Shown: positions 54,751-64,000 of the stretch, in pieces | Numbering within the stretch: the first letter of the stretch is position 1 | Layout of the letters: the number at the start of each line of letters is the position of its first letter | Origin: Cyclobacteriaceae bacterium | Lineage (GTDB): Bacteria; Bacteroidota; Bacteroidia; Cytophagales; Cyclobacteriaceae | Assembly (NCBI GenBank): GCA_016787565.1 | Contig: JAEUUG010000018.1 | Location: 124,001 to 188,000 of the forward strand | Direction: 5' to 3' | Length of the DNA stretch: 64,000 bases | Notes under the pieces: generated by a model | Database searches by the model: none | The model's input: the letters and a program-made list of their open reading frames with translations, nothing else | Told to the model about the DNA's origin: nothing | Made by a program: the position numbers and the translations under genes

Positions 54751-56190
54751 ATGAGAAAGTTTTTGGTTAATAACTGGATCGTTCTGACCATTGGTTTAGC
54801 CCTTATTGCGAGCATGGGCATGGCCATCCAAAACAAATCCACTATCGAAGAAAACAGCAAACTTCAGCAGCAAGCCGAAAAAGTAAAAGAGCGGACCAAA
54901 GAAATCCTGAGCGAAACCATGCATGGTCTTGACATTGGACTTCGGGGATTTGCCCTTACCAAAGAGGAAAAGATGCTTGAACCTTACAAAAAAGCTATTG
55001 AAAAGAATAAGGCCATATTCAGTGAATTGGAGTTTTTGCTTGAAACGCAATCGTATCCACACAGGGTTGATCTAAAAGCTATTCGGGCCGAAGTAGATTC
55101 TTATATTTCTTTTTGCAACCAAATGATTGAGGTCGCCAGAGAGGATAGTAGTACCAACCAGATTGCATCCATGCTTCGCGAAGATCGTGGATACAGTGTA
55201 TGGAAAAAATACGATGACTTCTCCAGACCCTTGTTTGAATTTGAAGATAATATCTATCAGAAGGCCTTATCCAATTACAATGGAGCCATCAGGGGCAATC
55301 TCATTTTGCAGGTATGTGTAGTGATTCTGGTGCTACCTGCACTTGCTCTGTTTATGGTTCGCTTAAAACGAGAACGTATAGGTCGACAATCGCTATTGTT
55401 GGAAGTTGAACAGAACGATAGAAAATATGTCTTCAATCCCGGAACAGAACGTACTACAGATGCCAAAGTCGTAATCGGTTCATCCATTAATAATGTTCGG
55501 GCCGCTTCCGATTTTATCAAGGCCATGGCAACGGGAAACTACGATGTGGAGTGGAATGGTTTAACAACCCAGAACGAAATCCTGAATGAAGAGACGCTTG
55601 CCGGCAACCTGATTGACTTACGGGAAAAACTGAAACGTGTAAAGCGCGATGATGAACAACGAAATTGGGTTAACGAAGGTCTTGCTCAATTTTCTGAGAT
55701 GGTTCGAAACAATCAAAGCAATGCTCAGGAGCTTGCTAATCGGTGTGTCTCTTACCTATCCAGGTATCTTAATGCTCAACAATGCAGCCTGTTTGTGTTA
55801 GAGGGCGAAGAGTTCGATCAACATCTGAAGCTCACAGCCTGTTATGCCTTCGATAAGAAAAAGTGGGTCGATAAAAAAATCGAGCTGGGTTGCGGGTTGA
55901 TCGGTCAGGCTTTTCTAGAAGGTGATGTGATGTACTTGAAAGACATTCCGCAAGGTTACACAAAAATTACCTCTGGGCTAGGTGATTCTACCCCAAAACA
56001 TCTAGTTATTGTTCCGCTCAAGTATGACATCCATACCGTTGCGGTTGTTGAAATTGCTTCCTTCAATTTCTTTGAAGAACATCACATCAACTTCCTGAAA
56101 AAGGCTGGAGAGTTTCTGGCCTCCGCTATTTCTAAGCTCACAGACAACCTTCAAAATGAAGAATCTGCTGGAACAGTCTCAAATCAATGA
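54751..56190 (+). CDS. CHASE3-GAF sensor protein, apparently truncated by frameshift
   Basis: A 479-residue membrane sensor. A first membrane helix (about 8-28), a CHASE3-type helical extracytoplasmic domain (about 35-180) and a second helix (about 190-210) are followed by a helical segment and a GAF domain (about 315-470). The start at ATG 54751 gives a good membrane helix. An upstream frame to 54667 exists. The reading frame ends NEESAGTVSNQ and stops at 56190, while the next frame continues with a coiled coil that typically ends such proteins (see 56156-56314). No kinase domain is present. Confidence 0.8.
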   Translation: MRKFLVNNWIVLTIGLALIASMGMAIQNKSTIEENSKLQQQAEKVKERTKEILSETMHGLDIGLRGFALTKEEKMLEPYKKAIEKNKAIFSELEFLLETQSYPHRVDLKAIRAEVDSYISFCNQMIEVAREDSSTNQIASMLREDRGYSVWKKYDDFSRPLFEFEDNIYQKALSNYNGAIRGNLILQVCVVILVLPALALFMVRLKRERIGRQSLLLEVEQNDRKYVFNPGTERTTDAKVVIGSSINNVRAASDFIKAMATGNYDVEWNGLTTQNEILNEETLAGNLIDLREKLKRVKRDDEQRNWVNEGLAQFSEMVRNNQSNAQELANRCVSYLSRYLNAQQCSLFVLEGEEFDQHLKLTACYAFDKKKWVDKKIELGCGLIGQAFLEGDVMYLKDIPQGYTKITSGLGDSTPKHLVIVPLKYDIHTVAVVEIASFNFFEEHHINFLKKAGEFLASAISKLTDNLQNEESAGTVSNQ

Positions 56191-56314
56191 AGAGAATATG
56201 CGCCAGCGCGAAGAAGAGATGCGGCAGAATATGGAAGAACTTCAGGCTACTCAGGAAGAGTTAGTGCGCAAAGAAAAAGAGATGCAAAAAAGACTAGTTG
56301 AAGTAAAAATGTAG
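56156..56314 (+). pseudogene. Coiled-coil tail in +1 frame, likely the lost C terminus of the CHASE3-GAF sensor
   Basis: This 52-residue frame (MKNLLEQSQINEENMRQREE at its start, then EEMRQNMEELQATQEEL) is a strong acidic coiled coil. It overlaps the last 35 bases of the sensor gene in another frame. Coiled coils with M-E-E-L-Q-A-T-Q-E-E usually follow the GAF domain directly in Bacteroidota sensors of this type, so a one-base indel near 56150-56160 probably separated them. It could also be a separately translated short gene, since it has its own ATG. Confidence 0.6.
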
Positions 56315-56339
56315 CGGTTTACGATCTTTATAAAAAATA

Positions 56340-56371
56340 AGGCCGGTACGTGTGTATCGGCCTGTTTTTTT
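56340..56371 (+). terminator. Terminator after the sensor gene
   Basis: AGGCCG (56340-56345) pairs with CGGCCT (56358-56363) and a run GTTTTTTT follows on the plus strand. It stands between the coiled-coil frame and the convergent gcvP. Confidence 0.8.
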
Positions 56372-56386
56372 CAAAATTTTCCGATA

Positions 56387-59275
56387 TCAAACCGAAGCTA
56401 CTTCTTCCTTCGTGTATTCTTCGATGGGCAAACAACTGCATACTAAATTACGGTCACCATATGCATTGTCCACGCGGCTAACACTTGGCCAGAATTTAGT
56501 CTCCTTCACAAACGGAAGCGGGAAAGCTGCTTTTTGTCTGCTATATGGCCGCGTCCATTCATCCGCAGTAATAACTGCCACCGTATGCGGTGCATGTTTC
56601 AATACATTATTCTCCTTGTCGGCCTTGCCTTCTTCCACTTCACGAATTTCATTTCTGATTTCAATCAAGGCATCAATGAAGCGATCGAGTTCTTCCTTCG
56701 GTTCGCTTTCCGTAGGTTCAATCATAAGTGTTCCAGCAACCGGAAACGAAACAGTTGGCGCATGAAAACCATAATCCATTAACCGCTTGGCAATATCCTC
56801 CACCTCAATACCGAATTTCTTAAAATCACGGCAGTCAACAATCATTTCGTGTGCGCAACGACCATTGCTGCCGGTATACAAAATTTTGTAATGACCGCTC
56901 AACCGGTCTTTAATATAGTTAGCATTTAAGATGGCATACTTCGTGGCGTTGGTTAATCCCTCGCCACCCATCATGGCAATGTACGCGTAGGAAATCGCCA
57001 GGATACTGGCACTTCCCCACGGTGCGGCAGAAACAGCGTGAATGGCTTTCTCACCTCCTGTTTTCACCACAGCATGTCCGGGCAAGAATGGTTTCAATTT
57101 ATCGTTCACACAAATAGGACCCATGCCAGGACCTCCTCCTCCATGTGGAATGCAAAATGTTTTATGCAGATTTAAATGACACACATCGGCACCGATATTG
57201 GCTGGCGATGTTAACCCCACTTGCGCATTCATGTTGGCACCATCCATATACACCAATCCACCATTGCTGTGAATGGTCTCACAAATGTCAGTGATGGCTT
57301 CTTCAAACACTCCGTGTGTCGATGGATACGTCACCATCAGACAAGAAAGTTTGTCTTTGTATTGTGCTGCCTTTGCTTTCAGATCAGCAACATCAATTTT
57401 TCCTTCCTCATCGGACTTCACGACCACCACTTCCATACCAGCCATCACTGCACTCGCAGGATTTGTTCCATGGGCCGATGCCGGTATCAACGCAATGTTC
57501 CGGTGTGCTTCCTTTCTGTTGAGGTGATACGCGCGAATCACCATCAGGCCGGCATACTCGCCCTGCGCGCCACTATTGGGCTGCAGGGAAACTCCGGTGA
57601 AGCCCGTTATTTCTTTCAACCAGCTTTCCAGGTTGTTGGTGAGTTCGGCATATCCCTGCGTCTGCTCCGCAGGAGCGAAAGGGTGCATATTGCCCAACTC
57701 CGGCCATGTAACAGGAATCATCTCAGCCGTGGCATTGAGTTTCATGGTGCATGATCCCAATGAAATCATGGAGTGCACCATCGATAGATCCTTATTTTCC
57801 AACCGCTTGATGTAACGCAACATCTCATGCTCAGCGTGATGTGTATTAAATACCGGATGTGTCAGATAAACAGATGTACGAACCAATGCTGTGGGCCAGT
57901 TGATCTCCTGTCCGTTTGCCGAACCCAGAGTTGTTTTCTTATTTTCAACCACCGCAAAAATTTCAAGAATCTGTTTTACATCTTCCAGCGTGGTTGTCTC
58001 ATCCAGCGAAATACCAACATGCTGATCGTTAAAATACCGAAAGTTTATTTCATGCTTCGAGGCTTCATGCTGTATTGCCTCTGAATCGGTAACGGCAATT
58101 TTTAAGGAGTCAAAATAAAATTCATTGACCTGCTTTAAGCCTAATCCCCTGATTCCTGCATCCAGCACTTTTGTTAATCCGTGAATACGGCCGGCAATTT
58201 TTTTCAATCCTTCCGGGCCATGATACACAGCATACATTCCCGCCATTACGGACAATAAAACCTGGGCAGTGCAAATATTGGAAGTTGCTTTTTCTCTGCG
58301 GATGTGTTGCTCGCGTGTTTGCAAGGCCATGCGATAACCCGGGTTTCCGGAGGCATCAATGGATGCTCCAATAATTCTCCCGGGCATTTGCCGCTTGTAC
58401 TCATCTTTCGTAGCAAAGAATGCAGCATGCGGACCACCAAAACCCATCGGCACACCAAAGCGTTGTGATGAACCTACCACCACATCAGCTCCCATCTCAC
58501 CTGGCGACTTCAGCAGCACTAAACTCATCAGGTCAGTGCCAACAACAACTGCAATTTCTTTTTCGTGCGCTGATGTGATAAACGCTGAATGGTCTTTGAT
58601 CGCTCCGTTATTGTCGGGGTATTGAATATATACACCAAAGAAAGCGGGATCAGTGATGTCCAGTGTTGTTACATCATCAATTACTAACTCAATGCCCAGC
58701 GGACTTGCCCTTGTGATCAATACATCAATAGTCTGGGGAAACGTGTGGCGATCAACAAAAAACTTCGTGGCATTTTTCTTTCCTCCTTTGCGCGATGCGT
58801 GCAGCAAGTGCATAGCTTCTGCTGCTGCGGTACCTTCATCCAACAGGGAAGCGTTTGCAATCTCCATCCCTGTCAGGTCAATGATCATGGTTTGATAATT
58901 GATCAGTGCCTCCAGCCTGCCTTGTGCAATCTCGGCCTGGTATGGTGTGTAGGCTGTATACCATCCAGGATTTTCCAAAATATTCCGGAGGATAACACCG
59001 GGTGTGATGGTGTTGTAATAGCCTGCTCCGATAAACGATTTATAGACTTTATTTTTCGAAACAAGTTTTTTGAATTCATTTAAAAATTCAAATTCAGATT
59101 GTGCCGGAGGCAGGTTCAGTGCCTTCTTCAGGCGAATGCCCTTTGGTACAGTTTGTTCAATCAATTCATCTACCGATGCCGCCTTAACAACTTTTAGCAT
59201 CTCTTCCGTTTGGTGTGCATCTGGTCCGATATGGCGACTTTCAAATTTCTCGGTGTATTGTGAATCTACTTTCAT
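56387..59275 (-). CDS. gcvP: Glycine dehydrogenase (decarboxylating), P protein
   Basis: A 962-residue PLP enzyme, the P protein of the glycine cleavage system. The two homologous halves are fused in one chain, as in most Bacteroidota. The PLP lysine is Lys705 in [20 protein letters not shown] (read as HLNLHKTF then [12 protein letters not shown]). [10 protein letters not shown] and [11 protein letters not shown] are intact. The T, H and L proteins are not in this window. It lies 167 bases downstream of kbl, and both act on glycine made from threonine. Confidence 0.96.
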   Translation of the reverse strand: MKVDSQYTEKFESRHIGPDAHQTEEMLKVVKAASVDELIEQTVPKGIRLKKALNLPPAQSEFEFLNEFKKLVSKNKVYKSFIGAGYYNTITPGVILRNILENPGWYTAYTPYQAEIAQGRLEALINYQTMIIDLTGMEIANASLLDEGTAAAEAMHLLHASRKGGKKNATKFFVDRHTFPQTIDVLITRASPLGIELVIDDVTTLDITDPAFFGVYIQYPDNNGAIKDHSAFITSAHEKEIAVVVGTDLMSLVLLKSPGEMGADVVVGSSQRFGVPMGFGGPHAAFFATKDEYKRQMPGRIIGASIDASGNPGYRMALQTREQHIRREKATSNICTAQVLLSVMAGMYAVYHGPEGLKKIAGRIHGLTKVLDAGIRGLGLKQVNEFYFDSLKIAVTDSEAIQHEASKHEINFRYFNDQHVGISLDETTTLEDVKQILEIFAVVENKKTTLGSANGQEINWPTALVRTSVYLTHPVFNTHHAEHEMLRYIKRLENKDLSMVHSMISLGSCTMKLNATAEMIPVTWPELGNMHPFAPAEQTQGYAELTNNLESWLKEITGFTGVSLQPNSGAQGEYAGLMVIRAYHLNRKEAHRNIALIPASAHGTNPASAVMAGMEVVVVKSDEEGKIDVADLKAKAAQYKDKLSCLMVTYPSTHGVFEEAITDICETIHSNGGLVYMDGANMNAQVGLTSPANIGADVCHLNLHKTFCIPHGGGGPGMGPICVNDKLKPFLPGHAVVKTGGEKAIHAVSAAPWGSASILAISYAYIAMMGGEGLTNATKYAILNANYIKDRLSGHYKILYTGSNGRCAHEMIVDCRDFKKFGIEVEDIAKRLMDYGFHAPTVSFPVAGTLMIEPTESEPKEELDRFIDALIEIRNEIREVEEGKADKENNVLKHAPHTVAVITADEWTRPYSRQKAAFPLPFVKETKFWPSVSRVDNAYGDRNLVCSCLPIEEYTKEEVASV

Positions 59276-59321
59276 GGAGATATGATTTATTCGGTTAATG
59301 AGTTCTGATCAGAAATGCGCA

Positions 59322-59329
59322 CAAAGGTA
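59322..59329 (-). promoter_or_regulatory. -7 element of gcvP
   Basis: The complement of 59322-59329 reads TACCTTTG, an exact TAnnTTTG match, about 46 bases upstream of the gcvP ATG. A candidate TTTG box is only 14 bases upstream, too near for the usual spacing. Confidence 0.4.
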
Positions 59330-59441
59330 AAATTATTTTAAGGCAAAGCCTTCCTTCAAAAGACTAAAAGCAAAGTGTGATTTTTTGTTCACGCTATCCG
59401 AATTATATTTTACGCTTCAGCCTTTTGCTGAAATAAAATGA

Positions 59442-60638
59442 TTATCGAATAACGTTTAACTCCCGGCCTACTTCCGAAAACGCCTGTATGGCCCTTTCCA
59501 AATGATGGCGGTCGTGTGCAGCTGAGATTTGCACCCGGATGCGGGCCTTACCTTTGGGTACCACCGGAAAGAAAAATCCAATCACATAGATGCCCTTTTC
59601 CAATAGCTTTTCTGCAAACTGTTGTGCGAGCGGAGCTTCATATAACATGATGGGCACAATGGGATGTTCACCCGGTTTAATGTCGAAACCGGCCTTTGTC
59701 ATTTCTTCGCGGAAGAATTTCGTGTTTTGTTCAAGCTTATCGCGTAACGCTGTAGTTTCAGATAGCATGTCGAACACTTCAATAGAGGCGCCTACAATAG
59801 ACGGAGCCAATGTATTTGAAAACAAGTACGGTCGAGATCGCTGACGAAGCATTTCAATGATTTCCTTACGGCCTGACGTAAATCCTCCAGAAGCACCACC
59901 CAGCGCTTTTCCCAACGTTCCGGTGATGATATCCACCCTGCCGGTAACTCCACGGTATTCCGGAACACCCCGACCAGTCTTTCCGATAAATCCGGTAGAG
60001 TGGCATTCATCTGTCATGACCAACGCTTCATATGCATCAGCGAGATCGCAGATTTTGTCTAACTGTGCGATGGTGCCGTCCATCGAAAAAGCTCCATCCG
60101 TTACAACGATGATCTGCTTCGCACCCGCATTTCGGGCATCTTCCAGTTGCTTCTTCAAATCATCCATGTCGTTATGCTTGTAGCGGTACCGCATGGCCTT
60201 ACACAGCCTCACGCCATCAATGATGGAAGCATGATTTAATTCGTCAGAAATAATGGCATCCTCTGCCCCAAAGAGCGGCTCGAACACACCTCCGTTGGCA
60301 TCGAAAGCAGCAGCATATAAAATAGTATCTTCTGTTCCTAAAAACGTGGAGATTTTCTGCTCCAGTTCTTTATGAATATCCTGCGTACCGCAGATAAAAC
60401 GCACAGACGACATACCAAATCCATGGATATCGATAGCACGCTTCGCGGCTTCCGTTACACGGGGATGTGAGGAGAGGCCCAGGTAGTTATTGGCACAGAA
60501 ATTTATGACCTGTTTACCCTCGCTGGTGCGGATGTCGGCACCCTGAGGGGTAACAATAATGCGTTCCTTTTTAAATAGGCCAGCTTCATGAATGGCGCGT
60601 AGTTCTTTTTCGAGTACAGGTTGAAGATTCTTGAACAT
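59442..60638 (-). CDS. kbl: Glycine C-acetyltransferase (2-amino-3-ketobutyrate CoA ligase)
   Basis: A 398-residue PLP enzyme of the alpha-oxoamine synthase family that splits 2-amino-3-ketobutyrate to glycine and acetyl-CoA. Segments such as [33 protein letters not shown] and the PLP site [13 protein letters not shown] (Lys244) match Kbl more closely than serine palmitoyltransferase, which shares the fold. It pairs with the divergent threonine dehydrogenase at 61018. A small gene lies seven bases upstream in the same unit. Confidence 0.93.
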   Translation of the reverse strand: MFKNLQPVLEKELRAIHEAGLFKKERIIVTPQGADIRTSEGKQVINFCANNYLGLSSHPRVTEAAKRAIDIHGFGMSSVRFICGTQDIHKELEQKISTFLGTEDTILYAAAFDANGGVFEPLFGAEDAIISDELNHASIIDGVRLCKAMRYRYKHNDMDDLKKQLEDARNAGAKQIIVVTDGAFSMDGTIAQLDKICDLADAYEALVMTDECHSTGFIGKTGRGVPEYRGVTGRVDIITGTLGKALGGASGGFTSGRKEIIEMLRQRSRPYLFSNTLAPSIVGASIEVFDMLSETTALRDKLEQNTKFFREEMTKAGFDIKPGEHPIVPIMLYEAPLAQQFAEKLLEKGIYVIGFFFPVVPKGKARIRVQISAAHDRHHLERAIQAFSEVGRELNVIR

Positions 60639-60645
60639 AAAGTTA

Positions 60646-60939
60646 TTAACTGATTTTCGGTTTAGGTCGCATGACAGGTTTGGGCTTCAGATTAGCCTCA
60701 GGATTTACTGGGGCAGCTGTTTCTGTCTGAGGTTGGTTATTGGGCAATACCCGCGTTTCCTTCAGCGGATATTTCCTTCGGATCGGATTGATCAGGTAAA
60801 GCTTCTGTGCAGTAAAGCTATTGGGATGAACCTGTTCAAATTCAGATTGCCAGGCTTCCCATACATGCGTTTCGGCTGCACGAAAAGCTTGCGCATCAAT
60901 TTTTTTGGTAATTAAATAGGCTTCAAAATTCACGGGCAC
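60646..60939 (-). CDS. Hypothetical protein, kbl operon
   Basis: A 97-residue soluble protein. The first half is helical ([15 protein letters not shown], then [16 protein letters not shown]) and the second half is Pro/Lys-rich and probably disordered ([12 protein letters not shown]). No known domain is recognised. It begins the minus-strand unit with kbl, seven bases upstream of it, and faces the threonine dehydrogenase gene across a 78-base intergenic region, so its expression probably follows threonine catabolism. Confidence 0.75.
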   Translation of the reverse strand: MPVNFEAYLITKKIDAQAFRAAETHVWEAWQSEFEQVHPNSFTAQKLYLINPIRRKYPLKETRVLPNNQPQTETAAPVNPEANLKPKPVMRPKPKIS

Positions 60940-61017
60940 TAAGGTAAGAAAATGAATTCCTAACGCATGGTAGGCGATCGGTAAATTTCAGTAATTTCGC
61001 CCCACTTTTGGATCATC

Positions 61018-61974
61018 ATGAAGAAGCAAAGAATTCTCGTTATCGGTGCCGGAGGCCAGCTTGGCTCTGAACTCACGCAAGGCTTGTGGAATTTGTATGG
61101 AAAGGAAAATGTGATGGCCACCGATGTAAAAGATGCAGAAGGCGTATTGGCCACCGGCAACTTTGAGATTCTGGATGTATTGCAGCAAGACCAATTGTTC
61201 AACCTTGTTCGCAAGAACCAAATCACCCAGGTTTACCATTTGGCTGCCATTCTATCGGCCACCGGAGAAAAGAATCCAAAATTTGCCTGGCACCTCAATA
61301 TGGATGGACTTATCAACGTGCTGGATGCGGCCGTTGAATATAAAATTGAAAAAGTCTATTGGCCCAGTTCCATTGCAGCTTTCGGTCCAACAACTCCGAA
61401 AATCAAAACACCTCAGCACACGGTTATGGACCCGACTACCATTTACGGTATCAGCAAACAGGCCGGGGAACGCTGGTGCGAGTGGTACTTCAAAAACCAC
61501 GGAGTTGATGTGCGCAGCCTCCGCTATCCGGGTTTGATTGGTTATAAAACAAAACCCGGAGGTGGCACAACCGATTATGCTGTTGATATTTTTTTCAAGG
61601 CACTTTCGGATAAAAAATTTGAATGCTTCCTGAAGCCCGACACTTATCTTCCAATGATGTACATGGATGATGCCGTGAAGGCCACACTCGATTTGATGGA
61701 AGCACCCGCTGAAAAAATTAAAATACGATCAAGTTACAATGTAGCCGGCATGAGTTTTTGCCCCGCAGAAATTGCCGCTGAAATCAAAAAACACATTCCC
61801 GAATTTGAGATTACCTATCATCCTGATTTCCGTCAGGCGATTGCCGATTCGTGGCCCAAATCGATTAACGATTCGGAAGCCCGCATTGATTGGGGCTGGG
61901 AGCCACAGTTTGATTTGACACGAATGACAAAAGAGATTTTGGAAAATCTCCCCCAGCTTTTACAAACTATTTAA
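61018..61974 (+). CDS. tdh: NAD-dependent L-threonine 3-dehydrogenase (epimerase-like type)
   Basis: A 318-residue extended short-chain dehydrogenase. The Rossmann loop GAGGQLGSEL (about 9-18) and the catalytic Tyr/Lys pair in YGISKQAGERW (about residue 143-147) are intact, with the family signature FGPTTPKIKTP and SLRYPGLIGYK. This type oxidises threonine to 2-amino-3-ketobutyrate. The divergent kbl gene, which uses that product, supports the assignment. A near-consensus TAATTTCG lies at 60992-60999. Its end overlaps the convergent T9SS gene by eight bases. Confidence 0.9.
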   Translation: MKKQRILVIGAGGQLGSELTQGLWNLYGKENVMATDVKDAEGVLATGNFEILDVLQQDQLFNLVRKNQITQVYHLAAILSATGEKNPKFAWHLNMDGLINVLDAAVEYKIEKVYWPSSIAAFGPTTPKIKTPQHTVMDPTTIYGISKQAGERWCEWYFKNHGVDVRSLRYPGLIGYKTKPGGGTTDYAVDIFFKALSDKKFECFLKPDTYLPMMYMDDAVKATLDLMEAPAEKIKIRSSYNVAGMSFCPAEIAAEIKKHIPEFEITYHPDFRQAIADSWPKSINDSEARIDWGWEPQFDLTRMTKEILENLPQLLQTI

Positions 61975-64000
61975 CAACAACCTTAATTGTACGGCTACTT
62001 TCCTGTCGTTGAATTTTTACGAAGTAGATTCCGGCTTTGGTGTCATCCGGTAAGGAAATTAATTCTTCAGATTGAAGGACTTTACGCTGCATAATTTCCA
62101 AACCCACAGTATTCAAAACGCTTATACTGGTTCCGGGTGTTACTTCACCATCCAATTCCAGCATGAATTCTCGGTTCGTAATAGGATTGGGATAGAGTAC
62201 AATATCAGAACTGCTTTGCCAGTCTACATACACAACAGGTGAGTAATCAAATGATCCGTCAAAATCTATATTCTTCAGGCGATAATAATTTTTGCCATTT
62301 AAAGGCTTTGAATCAAAGAAATCATAGTGCGTTTCAATGTTGAGTCCGCCTTTTGCCACCACACGTCCAAGTGGTTTAAATTGAAGATCATCCGAAGCTC
62401 TTTCAACCTGGAAATAATCAAAATCTTTCTCAGATGATGTTACCCAATCCAGGCTTACACCACCTTGCAAAGGCGTGGCTTTAAAGCTTAACAATTTTAT
62501 AGGAAGTGGTGATTGAGTAGCATTGATGGACCCGATATAAAAATTTCCGCTCAATGTTGCTGCGCTCAACCCGGTTCGAATGGTCAGAAAATCAGTGAAT
62601 GAACCGGTGGCCGTTGCATTGGATCCCGGTGCAGCCGCTGTGGCCAGCATAATTCGCAGATCGGTTAATGCACCAACTGTTCCAAACCCCGTACCACCTG
62701 CCCTCAAATTAATAGTGCCACCCGCCAAACCATTTCCGGTAGCAACCTTCCAGAAAGAATCTTGTCGCCTGACGATTGTACCTCCGTCTGTAACCGAAAC
62801 AACTGACGTGGTGGTAGCACCGGTATGTCCGACACGAATGGTACCCAAAGTTGTTGGCGCTGTGCTGGGATAAGAAACATATAATAATCTTTTATCAGAA
62901 GATGTTCCCATCGGAAAGAGGCCTCTAACACTCAGGTCAGGAATTACAGGAGTTGAAACCCATCGGGTAAAATCGCCATTGAATAACCTCCCATTGGTAT
63001 AGGATAATGTTCCGGTAGTACCAGCATCCAGTCCGAGGGTTAAGTTATAGCCCGAAAGGTTAACATTTCCCGCAGTCATGGTTAGTGTTCCTTGAATTGT
63101 GAGGAAAGAATTGATAACTACCTGTGGTGAACTTCCTGATGAATTGTTGATCGTTAGGTTGTTGAAATTGATAGCATTTCCACTCGCGGTCTGTTGGCTT
63201 GAGCCACTAAGTGTAACCGTACTGGTATTGGTTGTGAGCGTGCCGTTATTGGTCAGGTTACCAAAAATCGAAAGCGTGTTAGAAGCATTAATCGTAACCG
63301 ATGCCCCTGTGTTAATCAATAAATCACGGCAGTTGGCTGCAGCAGTGATTTGGGGGAAATTGGGTACACCGGTTGAGATCGTTACATCTGTAGTAGATGT
63401 TGGTACGGTGTTGTTACACCAGTTCGTATTTAAGTTCCAATTAGTAGTTGTTCCCTTCCATCCACCAGCCAATGGCAAAACAGCTACCGTAACAGGTGGT
63501 GAAATTCCGGTACACCCACCCGATGTCACCTTTCTTCTGAAATAGGTAGTCTGGGTTAACACACCAGGTGTATAATTTTGGGTATTGTTCGTTCCTGAAG
63601 CGAGCGCAAAGCCAGAACTTGATGATGTAGTGCTAGACTCCCAGCTATATACCGGACTTCCAACGGCATTGCCAGACAAAGCAGCGGGTGAAGTTCCGGA
63701 ACAGAGCACCTGACTGGCACTAATTGTATTGGAGAAACTACACAGGTTTCTTCCTGAGCATGGTCCAGCACCACAATCATTATTGGTGCCAAAAACAGTA
63801 GATGAACCCTGATTAAATATGGTGCCAGTAGTAAAAATATCACCGGAGCCAGTAACGTCAAGGTTACCATTGTTTGAATCGTAATCTCCATTCACCTGAA
63901 CCAAGCCATTGATGGTAAATGAACCTCCACTATTGCTATTGGTAAGCGTCCCATTAACAATCAGCGTCCCGCCAGCTTCAATTAATAGTGTTGTTCCATT
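61967..64000 (-). CDS. Large T9SS-secreted protein, C-terminal part (5' end outside the window)
   Basis: The frame is open from the stop at 61967 to the window edge (677 residues). An apparent start at 63904 is only a TTG within the frame. The upstream part is Thr/Ser/Asn/Gly-rich with beta-helix or Ig-like repeats (for example TISTGVPNFPQITAAANC, LSGSSQQTASGN). Residues near the C terminus form a fibronectin-like region (DYFQVERASDDLQFKPLG) and then a type A sorting domain: VLYPNPITNREF, LPDDTKAGIYFVKIQ and a basic end (RTIKVVVK). It is exported by the type IX system and probably anchored at the surface. Confidence 0.88.
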   Translation of the reverse strand, partial: NGTTLLIEAGGTLIVNGTLTNSNSGGSFTINGLVQVNGDYDSNNGNLDVTGSGDIFTTGTIFNQGSSTVFGTNNDCGAGPCSGRNLCSFSNTISASQVLCSGTSPAALSGNAVGSPVYSWESSTTSSSSGFALASGTNNTQNYTPGVLTQTTYFRRKVTSGGCTGISPPVTVAVLPLAGGWKGTTTNWNLNTNWCNNTVPTSTTDVTISTGVPNFPQITAAANCRDLLINTGASVTINASNTLSIFGNLTNNGTLTTNTSTVTLSGSSQQTASGNAINFNNLTINNSSGSSPQVVINSFLTIQGTLTMTAGNVNLSGYNLTLGLDAGTTGTLSYTNGRLFNGDFTRWVSTPVIPDLSVRGLFPMGTSSDKRLLYVSYPSTAPTTLGTIRVGHTGATTTSVVSVTDGGTIVRRQDSFWKVATGNGLAGGTINLRAGGTGFGTVGALTDLRIMLATAAAPGSNATATGSFTDFLTIRTGLSAATLSGNFYIGSINATQSPLPIKLLSFKATPLQGGVSLDWVTSSEKDFDYFQVERASDDLQFKPLGRVVAKGGLNIETHYDFFDSKPLNGKNYYRLKNIDFDGSFDYSPVVYVDWQSSSDIVLYPNPITNREFMLELDGEVTPGTSISVLNTVGLEIMQRKVLQSEELISLPDDTKAGIYFVKIQRQESSRTIKVVVK

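Noticed and set aside
56352..56765. 137-codon open frame on the plus strand after the sensor terminator
   Set aside because: It covers the terminator and the complement of the gcvP 3' end. The serine-rich translation has no domain.
57221..57754. 177-codon open frame on the plus strand
   Set aside because: It lies fully antisense to gcvP, whose protein motifs are unambiguous, and its own translation (repeated His/Cys-rich, no domain) has no gene-like features.
59416..59432. Hairpin TTCAGC / GCTGAA as a kbl terminator
   Set aside because: The stem is only six bases and is not followed by a real T-run on the minus strand, so I do not list it as a feature.
59442..60638. Serine palmitoyltransferase for sphingolipid synthesis
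   Set aside because: It shares the fold and would have fitted the hydroxylase-like gene at 18427, but its motifs match Kbl and the divergent tdh gene supports Kbl.
63099..63545. 148-codon open frame on the plus strand
   Set aside because: It is antisense to the T9SS protein. The valine/leucine-rich translation is what the complement of a Thr/Asn/Ser-rich gene gives.

Overview
The window is a chromosomal stretch of a Bacteroidota bacterium, most likely of the Cytophagales. The signs are a C-terminal type IX secretion sorting domain (61967-64000), a TonB-dependent receptor, exported proteins with Bacteroidota-type signal peptides and lipoboxes, a DUF5522 mini-protein, genes starting with TTG or GTG with weak ribosome binding sites, and promoters of the TTTG/TAnnTTTG type instead of sigma-70 boxes. 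Genes are densely packed on both strands, often with overlapping or nearly touching ends. I see no rRNA, tRNA, insertion sequence, prophage or CRISPR array.

Left part (1-19300): an EamA exporter, a double-GNAT protein translationally coupled to a PLP decarboxylase, a branched-chain aminotransferase, a quinone-oxidoreductase-like enzyme and a flavin-binding protein on the plus strand. A minus-strand leuC-leuD-leuB-leuA operon follows, with a possible leader peptide and a terminator hairpin in front of it. Then come a MASE1 histidine kinase, an arginase-fold protein lacking two of the six metal ligands, a GH3/beta-lactamase-fold fusion, bshA (bacillithiol), a fatty-acid-hydroxylase-like membrane protein and a 41-residue lipoprotein.

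Middle part (19400-33800): a vWA / ChlI-like AAA+ / AlbA_2 gene set with a PIN-PhoH protein just downstream; sucD; a CHASE2 membrane protein with two tandem FecR-like paralogues; and a compact group that looks cobalamin-related: meaB, a DUF5522 mini-protein, a BtuB-like receptor under a cobalamin riboswitch, and a divergent BtuF-like lipoprotein.

Right part (33800-64000): a WG-repeat protein, a lipoprotein esterase, nfeD-floA, proS, a Tyr/Asn/Trp-rich exported protein with a FadL-like porin, aroK / DoxX-MauE-like / DUF1599, folP-cdaA (c-di-AMP synthesis), an exported WD40-caspase protein, a YiiX-like cysteine hydrolase, the serine dehydratase alpha subunit, two related CFFCG-motif exported proteins around an M28 peptidase, a CHASE3-GAF sensor that looks frameshifted, and a threonine/glycine catabolic group (tdh, kbl, gcvP). 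The window ends inside a large T9SS cargo protein.

Functional assignments come from recognisable motifs and family knowledge only. No database search was run.
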